Below, one piece after another: positions 14,338 to 19,754 of a stretch of DNA of 19,754 nt. The translations under genes were made by a program, and so were the position numbers. The number at the start of each line of letters is the position of its first letter. Position 1 is the stretch's first letter. The stretch comes from CAZJHX01 sp964545715 (lineage in GTDB: Bacteria > Myxococcota_A > UBA9042 > GCA-2863065), in the NCBI GenBank assembly GCA_964545715.1, contig CAZJHX010000183.1, forward strand, positions 1-19,754, given 5' to 3'. The notes below the pieces were generated by a model. That model saw nothing but the letters and a program-made list of their open reading frames with translations. It had not been told where the DNA came from and did no database searches.

Positions 14338-14474
14338 TGCCGGTATGTTCACGATACGGACCAACATGCAGACGACCGGCGCAGCGAAACAATCGCTGAA
14401 CGCCGAAGCTCGCATGCAGCCCATGGGAGGCGCTGGCCCGTAGTACGAGGAAGCAAAAGCTCCGCGTAAAGAAC
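14338..14474 (+). ncRNA. Hairpin-rich stretch before terminator (3'UTR or sRNA candidate)
   Basis: Between the radical SAM stop and the terminator lie several good hairpins: 14340-14359 (GTAT/ATAC, extended by CC/GG around a bulge), 14377-14405 (CGGCG and AGCGA paired with TCGCT and CGCCG around an AACAA loop), and a smaller one near 14449-14465. With the terminator hairpin this makes a structured transcript end. No known RNA family motif (tmRNA, SRP, RNase P) is visible and no convincing promoter was found, so it may simply be the 3'UTR. A 32-aa frame (14345-14443) overlaps it without a Shine-Dalgarno. Confidence 0.3.
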
Positions 14475-14507
14475 AGGCCGGGCCCTACAGGGTTCCGGCC
14501 TTTTTTT
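14475..14507 (+). terminator. Intrinsic terminator downstream of radical SAM gene
   Basis: AGGCCGG (14475-14481) pairs with CCGGCCT (14495-14501), with a further CCC/GGG inside. A run of seven T (14501-14507) follows, ending plus-strand transcription before the tRNAs. Confidence 0.88.
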
Positions 14508-14580
14508 GTTTCTGGACACGCAGCAATAGCTGTCTGCGTGCGGTGTGTATTTGTGCGTGCACAAACAGTGTGCGTCACAT

Positions 14581-14652
14581 GGGTTTGTAGCTCAGCGGCA
14601 GAGCAGCTGCCTTTTAAGCAGCAGCGCGGGGGTTCGAGTCCCTCCGGGCCCA
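14581..14652 (+). tRNA. tRNA-Lys (TTT)
   Basis: All arms can be folded: acceptor GGGTTTG with CGGGCCC (three G-U pairs), D arm GCTC/GAGC, anticodon stem GCTGC/GCAGC with loop CTTTTAA giving anticodon TTT, and T arm with TTCGAGT. The discriminator is A. CCA is not encoded. Confidence 0.95.
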
Positions 14653-14668
14653 CTTTGTGAGTTAAATC

Positions 14669-14741
14669 AGGGGATTGGCGCAACTGGCGGCGCAGCTGAC
14701 TTTGAATCAGAAGGTTCCGGGTTCGAGTCCCGGGTCCCCTA
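14669..14741 (+). tRNA. tRNA-Gln (TTG)
   Basis: Acceptor AGGGGAT pairs with GTCCCCT, D arm GCGC/GCGC, anticodon loop CTTTGAA gives TTG, and the T arm is CCGGG-TTCGAGT-CCCGG. The discriminator is A and CCA is not encoded. It lies 16 nt after tRNA-Lys. Confidence 0.95.
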
Positions 14742-14748
14742 TTTGTTT

Positions 14749-14821
14749 TGCGGTGTACCTCAGTGGCAGAGGACCGGCCTCATAAGCCGTGCTGTCGCGG
14801 GTTCGAGTCCCGCCACCGCGA
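14749..14821 (+). tRNA. tRNA-Met (CAT)
   Basis: D arm CCTC/GAGG, anticodon loop CTCATAA gives CAT, and the T arm is GCGGG-TTCGAGT-CCCGC. Placing T8-A9 normally makes the acceptor TGCGGTG with CACCGCG, so the first pair is U1-G72. The anticodon stem lacks the three G-C pairs of initiator tRNA, so it is elongator Met or Ile2 (CAT modified to read AUA). CCA is not encoded. Confidence 0.92.
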
Positions 14822-14894
14822 CCGATTACCGGCTAACCCAATCGCTCATTTGAAACGATGAAGAGGGGACACGGAACCACTAGAGGTGGGCTCA

Positions 14895-16685
14895 ATGAAT
14901 CGCAGCGTGTGGGTCGTCATCGCGCTGACTGGCCTCCAGCTCGGCTGCCAGGGCAGCAACGTCCAGCCGTACAATCCGTTCGCCTACGAAGGGGACGAGC
15001 CGCAGGCGCCGCCTCAGTCCGAGGCACCGGTGCGCCCTGAGGAGGACCCCAAGGACCCGCATCAGCCGTTCGAGGTAGAGTCCGAGGAAGAGTCCGTGGA
15101 AGAGCCCGTGAAAGACCCCCGGGAAGAGCCGAAGGAGCGGCCCGACGAAGAGCCCGAGGAAGAGCAACCGCCACCGAGCGTGACCCCGCTGACTTGCAAG
15201 CTGCCGTTCGGGGATGCTCCGCCGGCCGTCACGTATTCCGAGGGCTCGGACTACCTGTTCGCCCCGTCAAACCTGCTGCTGTACGAGCTGACGATCGACC
15301 CCGCCAACTGGCAGACCGTGTGTATCGACGCGCGAGAGCGGGCGCGGGCGCGTCACGACGACACGCCGGACACGTACACCAAGACCTGGGCGCAGGCTTG
15401 GCTCAAGGTCGGGCAGGAGTCGCTCGGCCCGATCGGGGTGCGCATTCGCGGGGAGGTCTCCGTCGAGCTGATCTTCTACGGCGACTCGGACGACGACGAT
15501 CCGGATCCCGAATACCAGGACTGCCTGGACGGCCGGTTCAGCCGCAAGCCAAGCTTCAAGCTGGACTTCTCCGAGTTTATGCCCGGGCAGCGCTTCCACG
15601 ATCAGAAGCACATCTCGCTGGGCGGCAAGGAGGGCGGCTACTCGATGATGCACGACTATGTCGTGTCGAAGCTGGCCGCCTCGTTCGACGTGCCCAGCCC
15701 CCGCGTCAACCACGCGCTTGTCTGCATCAACGATGTCTACCGGGGCGTGTTCACCGTGCAGGAAGAGCACGACGATCAGCAGTTCTTGAACTTCCACTTT
15801 GGCGACGAGTCGAAAGACGGCAACTACTACAAGACTCACAGGGGCAGCCTGACCTACTACCACGGCGACGATCTCGCCGGGTACGGGACCAAGGAGTACT
15901 CGGCGGTGGCCGGTACCGAGCCGGAGTTCAACGCTGACACCGACCTGCTCCAAGTCCTTCAGTTCGCGAACTTCGCGGGGGCGGAGCAGTTCGAGACCGA
16001 CGCCTCAAAATGGCTGAATGTCAGCGCCTGGTTGAGATTGATCGTCATGGAGACGGTGCTCCCCGATCGCGACGGCATGTTCCGCGGCCGAAACAACTTC
16101 CTGCTGTACAACCACCCGACGGTGGGCTGGTGGCCGATCCGCAACGACTGGGACCACGCGTTTGAGTTCAAGGCGCTCGGCGACTCCGCGAGCACTCGCC
16201 TGAGGCTCTTCGACCTTCCCTCGAAGGGCGCGTGGGTACCCGACGATTGGAACAGCTGTGACGGTCGGGCGCCGCTCAAGCCGAAAGAGCAATCGTGCGA
16301 CGGTGCCTGCACGGTGAAGCACGTGCCCCATCCAGTGATCGCGGCCCGCGTGATCCACACGTTTAGAAAAGACTATCTCGACACGGTCCACGCCTTCTTG
16401 GAGACCGTCTTCAAGCCGCAAGCGACCGCAACCCTGGTTCAGGACCGCCGAGCCCAGCTGAAGCCCTACGTGGACAGCGGTCAATCCAAGCCTTGGATGA
16501 AACTCAAACACTGGGACAAGGACGTCCAGGAGCTCATCGACGACATCGCCACGATTCACGCTGACGCAACCGCCGCCCTGACAGATGCCAAGTCCAACCC
16601 CATGCCGGCCGCGCCGGTGTCAGAGGCCGAAGAGATGCAGACGCTGTGCAGCGACCCATCGTGCTGGCCGTACGCCTGCCCCTAG
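14895..16685 (+). CDS. CotH-kinase family lipoprotein
   Basis: The 596-aa product has a lipoprotein signal (VWVVIALTGLQLGC, Cys18) and an E/P/D-rich spacer to about residue 95. A CotH domain follows: the strand NLLLYELTIDPANWQTV, FKLDF...FHDQKHISL, VNHALVCINDVYRGVFTVQEEHD, and GRNNFLLYNHPTVGWWPIRN leading to DWDHAF (about 418-423), which holds the acidic metal-binding residues of the atypical kinase fold. Bacillus CotH phosphorylates spore coat proteins; here a surface protein kinase or a carbohydrate-related role is inferred. The ATG at 14895 is preferred because GAGGTG lies 6 nt upstream; a GTG at 14886 overlaps that site. The C-terminus (KHVPHPVIAARVIHTFR onward, ending CWPYACP) is duplicated as a broken fragment at 18191-18368. 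Confidence 0.9.
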   Translation: MNRSVWVVIALTGLQLGCQGSNVQPYNPFAYEGDEPQAPPQSEAPVRPEEDPKDPHQPFEVESEEESVEEPVKDPREEPKERPDEEPEEEQPPPSVTPLTCKLPFGDAPPAVTYSEGSDYLFAPSNLLLYELTIDPANWQTVCIDARERARARHDDTPDTYTKTWAQAWLKVGQESLGPIGVRIRGEVSVELIFYGDSDDDDPDPEYQDCLDGRFSRKPSFKLDFSEFMPGQRFHDQKHISLGGKEGGYSMMHDYVVSKLAASFDVPSPRVNHALVCINDVYRGVFTVQEEHDDQQFLNFHFGDESKDGNYYKTHRGSLTYYHGDDLAGYGTKEYSAVAGTEPEFNADTDLLQVLQFANFAGAEQFETDASKWLNVSAWLRLIVMETVLPDRDGMFRGRNNFLLYNHPTVGWWPIRNDWDHAFEFKALGDSASTRLRLFDLPSKGAWVPDDWNSCDGRAPLKPKEQSCDGACTVKHVPHPVIAARVIHTFRKDYLDTVHAFLETVFKPQATATLVQDRRAQLKPYVDSGQSKPWMKLKHWDKDVQELIDDIATIHADATAALTDAKSNPMPAAPVSEAEEMQTLCSDPSCWPYACP

Positions 16686-16713
16686 AGACACCTAGTCCGC
16701 CGCCACAGGTATT

Positions 16714-16741
16714 TTGACCGGCTGGAGCGGGCGCTTATTGC
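16714..16741 (+). promoter_or_regulatory. Weak sigma70-type promoter candidate with overlapping inverted repeat
   Basis: TTGACC (16714-16719) and TATTGC (16736-16741) are 16 nt apart, about 100 bp before the lipoprotein gene. A 7-bp inverted repeat TGGAGCG/CGCTCCA (16723-16729 and 16748-16754) overlaps the -10 and could be an operator. The -10 match is poor. Confidence 0.22.
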
Positions 16742-16840
16742 GGCCAGCGCTCCAACCAATCAAAATCCCTGCGTCGGCGTACTGGCCGCTCCGTCGCGAA
16801 TAGCGGCGGTCGCGCAATTCTCGATCGGTTGGTATGGTGA

Positions 16841-18166
16841 ATGGACTCGTACATGTGGAGCGCGATGCTGGGCGAGGATAAAAGTCGATGCCGGCTGACG
16901 CCCGGAGGTCTGGCGGCGCTGACGGTAGTGGCGCTCGCAGGGTGCAGTTCTTCCACAGTTGTGCTGGGCACTTTTGAGCGCCCCCTGATGGACTATAAAT
17001 CCGCGACTCGCGTCGCCCGGGAGCTTAGAGCGGTCTGTAAGGTCGGGCACGCGGACTCCATAGAGACCTGCAGCCAGACCTGGGCGGCGCACGTGGCCCT
17101 GCCGCGGAACAGTGGGCCAGTGTGCCTGGGTATCGTAACCAAGAGGCTCACTTGGTACAGGGGAGCCGGTTCGACTCGCGAGGAGACGAAGAGACGGCTG
17201 ACGGAGTTCGCGGGCGGGGATCCGGTTTTGGCCCGGTCCAGACTTACGCGGTTCATCTCCGGTGCGGGCAGCATACTCGTGGTTCGAAATATCGCCCTGG
17301 GACAGGACCTGGGAGCGCCTTTCCGGCGACAGACCGCGGCCCTCCGGTCTCATTTTCAACGTGTCTGCTCCACTCGCATCTTGTCACCGGTTAACGCTCG
17401 ACGCTGTCTGGCAGACATACGCCGGCTCCGCGACTTGAAGAGCCCGTTTTCTAAACGTCCGGAACAACGATCGCCTGGTTGGACGCCGCCGCGATCAGTC
17501 GTGGCCGTCTCCCCCGGCTGCCTTCGAAATGCGCAGGCGATGGTGAGGAGCGCGGAGCTGGCGAAGGACGCCGTGGTACAGCGGATCCTGGCTTCGACTA
17601 AACGCATCCTGGTCGCTGCCCGCTCTGTCGCTCAGTTGAATCGGTGCGCCGAGCCAGTACGAAGCACAGACTGCACGGCAGCTACGGAGCTAATCGCATT
17701 GCTGCAAGCTTACGGAGGCGAGGGTGCACCGACTGAGCTCCGCACGCTTCAGGCGCTGCTGAAGCGGGTCGGGCCTCGCCTGCGTGAGCTGGAAGACGAG
17801 GAGGCGTGGGCCACGGCCGGCGCGGAAGACTGTCGGCGGCCCACGGCCGAGGATGCGTGCGAAGGTGTCCGCCGGTACCTGGAGGACCAGCCCGACGGAC
17901 GACACGCGAAGGCTGCGCGCCGGTTGCTGCGGCGTGCAGCGCCCAAGCTTGCGCGTTTAGCGGCGAAACGGCGAGCACAGGAAGTCAGACGCCTTCGCCA
18001 GGACCAGCGCTCGGGAAGCGGGCGCGGCGCGTCCCCTCAGCCGGGTTCGGCGCGGGCGTGCAACCTCTGTCGAAGTCGCTGGGCGAGTAAGTGTCGCAGC
18101 CAGGGTGTATCTGCCGCCATGTGCCAGAGGTTCATCACATCAAACTGCTTTTCATACTGCCACTGA
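16841..18166 (+). CDS. Hypothetical lipoprotein, Arg-rich with C-terminal Cys cluster
   Basis: The 441-aa product has a clear lipobox (AALTVVALAGCSSS, Cys about 35). The body is rich in Arg, Ala and Leu and looks mostly helical, with scattered Cys pairs (SIETCSQTW, NARRCLADIRRL, STDCTAATEL, AEDCRRPTAEDACEG). It ends in a compact Cys cluster: CNLC, KC, MC, NC and YC within the last 35 residues. Several segments (TAATELIALLQAYGG, CEGVRRYLEDQPDGRHAKAARRLL) resemble TPR-like helices. I do not recognise a family. In-frame ATGs at 16853 and 16865 are alternatives; 16865 has GGAG 4 nt upstream and gives a shorter lead before the signal. It lies between the intact CotH gene and a CotH fragment, which suggests it arrived or was kept by rearrangement. 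Confidence 0.7.
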   Translation: MDSYMWSAMLGEDKSRCRLTPGGLAALTVVALAGCSSSTVVLGTFERPLMDYKSATRVARELRAVCKVGHADSIETCSQTWAAHVALPRNSGPVCLGIVTKRLTWYRGAGSTREETKRRLTEFAGGDPVLARSRLTRFISGAGSILVVRNIALGQDLGAPFRRQTAALRSHFQRVCSTRILSPVNARRCLADIRRLRDLKSPFSKRPEQRSPGWTPPRSVVAVSPGCLRNAQAMVRSAELAKDAVVQRILASTKRILVAARSVAQLNRCAEPVRSTDCTAATELIALLQAYGGEGAPTELRTLQALLKRVGPRLRELEDEEAWATAGAEDCRRPTAEDACEGVRRYLEDQPDGRHAKAARRLLRRAAPKLARLAAKRRAQEVRRLRQDQRSGSGRGASPQPGSARACNLCRSRWASKCRSQGVSAAMCQRFITSNCFSYCH

Positions 18167-18181
18167 CCAAAGTTGTAGTCG

Positions 18182-18368
18182 GTGCCGCCTCCGGTGATCG
18201 CGGCTCGCGTGATCCACACGTTCAGAAGAGACTCTCTCGACACAGTCCACTCTTTCTTGGAGGCCGTCTTCACGCCGCAGGGGACCGCACTGAGGGTGCA
18301 GGAACGTGGGACTCAACTGAAGCCCTCTATGCGGCGGCCCGTCGTACTGGCCGTACACCTGCCCCTGG
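18182..18368 (+). pseudogene. Decayed 3' fragment of a CotH-kinase gene
   Basis: Positions 18191-18325 align without gaps to 16332-16466 inside the CotH gene, at about 81% identity by hand count (25 differences in 135). The segment reads PVIAARVIHTFRRDSLDTVH, almost as in the intact gene. Then about 190 nt of the parent are missing, and 18340-18368 matches the parent's last 29 bases (16657-16685) in another frame with the stop lost. The kinase core is absent and no start exists, so it cannot make a CotH protein. It ends against the convergent dehydrogenase stop at 18369. Confidence 0.82.
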
Positions 18369-19754
18369 TTAATTGCAGCCGCCCAATTGGTCGATCCACG
18401 CGCCGATCACCGCGGCGCCCGGCTCGTCCAGCTCGGAGCTGCCAAGCGGCGGCATGCGCTCGGGTGGACCGACGACCATGCGCTGATACAGCGTGCTCTT
18501 GGCAGCGGATCCGGGCGCGATCACCTTGGCGCCGAAAATGCCCATGTCGCCGGCCTTGGGCGTGATGCTGCACGCCTTGGTCCACTTCAGGGCGGTGTCG
18601 TAGCGCAGGTCCATCTCGACCGGCGGCGGACCGTCGGGCAGGTGGCAGTTGGCGCAGTTGGAGTGCAGGTAGGCCCGCGCTCTGGCCGTGATGTCGGCCG
18701 CTGCGTTTAGCGGATCCGGGAACGCGGGCAGCGCGGCCTCCGCCGGAACGGGGCCGGTGAAGAGCTTGGCGCCCGCCAACGCGTCGATCTGGCCGTCGAA
18801 GTTGAGCTGGCGCGTCTCTAAACCGAGGACAGCGCCGCTTTGGGTGGTGTGGCAGGCGCCGCACTGCTGGCGGCTGGGAAACTGCCAGACCTGGGCGCCC
18901 AGATCGCGGGAGTCCGCCCCGTCCAGCAGGGTCGCGTCCGTGGCTGCGGTGTTCCAGCGATAGCTGTAGCCGCGCAGGTCGCCGCCCGGCTGCACGACCA
19001 GAAAGCGGGTCTCTACGCGCGTCGCGCCGACCGTAAACGTCTTGATGAAGCGTGTCCCCGACGGGAAGGTCCACTTGTCGGTCTCATCGAAGCCGATCTT
19101 GCCGCCCTCGGGCAGCACCAGGTGTCGGTCCTTCTTGGCCCCGTCCGACCACAGGGGCGCCCGCACGTCGTATGGCAGCACGCCCTTGGCCGGCTTGAGC
19201 GCGCTGACGCTCTCGAAGCAGCCGGTTGCGCTGACGGTTTTTGGGAAGCCGGCCGGCATCGGCGTCGGGTTCTTGGCCACGATTCGATAGAGGGACCCGC
19301 TGTAGCCGACCACGTAGACCTCGCCGGCCTCGTCCTCGCCAAAGCTGGAGACGGCCTGCGGCGACGTAAACGCGGGGGTCTTGTGGTCGGGCGGCGGCTC
19401 CTCGCCGTACTTGAAGGCAAAGCCGACCTTGGTGCTGTAGTCCGCGTAGAGGTAGGCCCCGTACAGCGCGGGGATCGCCTTGCCGCGATAAACGTAGCCG
19501 CCGGTGATCGACACGCCGACGGTGTGGTCGTACTCGGCCACGGGCAGCGCCAGGCCGCTCTTGTCGCAGCTGGGGTCCCAGGGCGGGTAGCACTTGGTGC
19601 CCTCCATGTCGCGCCACCCGTAGTTGGCGCCCAGCTGTACGATGTCCACCTCTTCGATCTTGCCCTGGCCCACGTCGGCGGCCCACAGGTTGCCGTTGAG
19701 CCGGTCGAATGAGAAGCGCCAGGCGTTGCGCATGCCCCACGCGTAGATCTCGGG
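18369..19754 (-). CDS. PQQ-type sugar dehydrogenase fused to diheme cytochrome c (5' end outside window)
   Basis: The 461-residue C-terminal fragment is open to the window edge. Its first 160 residues are the last blades of a glucose/sorbosone dehydrogenase propeller: PEIYAWGMRNAWRFSFD, ADVGQGKIEEVDIV, GANYGW, YDHTVGVSITGGYVYRG and GEDEAGEVYVVGYSGSLYRI. The rest matches the SO2930-type diheme cytochrome c layout, with LPYDVRAPLWSDGAKKDRHL, WTFPSGTRFIKTF and two heme sites, CGACH (298-302) and CANCH (367-371), plus MPPLG, which could supply a Met ligand. Known enzymes of this fold oxidise sugars with PQQ in the periplasm; the fused hemes would pass electrons directly on. Substrate is unknown. 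The signal peptide must lie outside. It converges with the CotH remnant. Confidence 0.9.
   Translation of the reverse strand, partial: PEIYAWGMRNAWRFSFDRLNGNLWAADVGQGKIEEVDIVQLGANYGWRDMEGTKCYPPWDPSCDKSGLALPVAEYDHTVGVSITGGYVYRGKAIPALYGAYLYADYSTKVGFAFKYGEEPPPDHKTPAFTSPQAVSSFGEDEAGEVYVVGYSGSLYRIVAKNPTPMPAGFPKTVSATGCFESVSALKPAKGVLPYDVRAPLWSDGAKKDRHLVLPEGGKIGFDETDKWTFPSGTRFIKTFTVGATRVETRFLVVQPGGDLRGYSYRWNTAATDATLLDGADSRDLGAQVWQFPSRQQCGACHTTQSGAVLGLETRQLNFDGQIDALAGAKLFTGPVPAEAALPAFPDPLNAAADITARARAYLHSNCANCHLPDGPPPVEMDLRYDTALKWTKACSITPKAGDMGIFGAKVIAPGSAAKSTLYQRMVVGPPERMPPLGSSELDEPGAAVIGAWIDQLGGCN

Noticed and set aside
14294..14683. Minus-strand open frame across the terminator and tRNAs
   Set aside because: It overlaps two tRNA genes and a terminator, and its sequence has no protein-like features.

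Overview
The window is GC-rich DNA, densely coding on both strands. It is full of exported proteins with lipobox signal peptides followed by acidic, Pro/Ser/Thr-rich linkers. It also carries a thrombospondin type-3 calcium-binding repeat, a CotH-kinase lipoprotein, a sigma54-type promoter and a probable selenoprotein. Together these point to a Myxococcota/Bradymonadia-type (former Deltaproteobacteria) chromosome; this is inference from gene style, since no rRNA or housekeeping marker is present. No phage, insertion sequence or CRISPR array was seen.

Layout. Positions 1-1753 (minus): a Cys-repeat secreted protein followed by a thrombospondin-3 lipoprotein whose open frame runs through a strong intrinsic terminator. 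1867-2595 (plus): a divergent lipoprotein. 2704-3903 (plus): a DUF4874/DUF4832 protein, convergent with a D/P-rich repeat lipoprotein (3910-4701, minus). 4978-8476 (minus): a tightly packed run of dodecin, a YpfJ-like zinc metallopeptidase, a thioredoxin-fold protein with an in-frame UGA, a MaoC hydratase and an SDR oxidoreductase, preceded by a good sigma54 (-24/-12) match. 8638-9696 (minus): a ketopantoate-reductase family enzyme. 9763-12533 (plus): a periplasmic TPR protein translationally coupled to a GH31 lipoprotein. 12514-13047 (minus): a GNAT acetyltransferase. 13160-14305 (plus): a radical SAM/SPASM protein, then a hairpin-rich stretch ending in an intrinsic terminator, then three tRNAs (Lys, Gln, Met). 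14895-16685 (plus): a CotH-kinase lipoprotein, then an unrecognised Cys-containing lipoprotein (16841-18166), then a decayed 3' fragment of a second CotH gene. 18369-19754 (minus, cut by the window edge): a PQQ-type sugar dehydrogenase fused to a diheme cytochrome c module.

The most notable object is at 6338-7348. Conventional gene calling splits it into a 97-aa and a 184-aa ORF. The two halves lie in one frame separated by a single UGA, the sequence on both sides reads as one thioredoxin-like protein, and a small GC hairpin with G first in its loop sits about 20 nt after the UGA, as expected for a bacterial SECIS. I read it as an exported selenoprotein (Sec98) with an internally duplicated motif, in a probable sigma54-driven operon with dodecin and a membrane-anchored metallopeptidase. 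The idea needs the selenocysteine machinery (selA, selB, selC, selD), which must lie outside this window.
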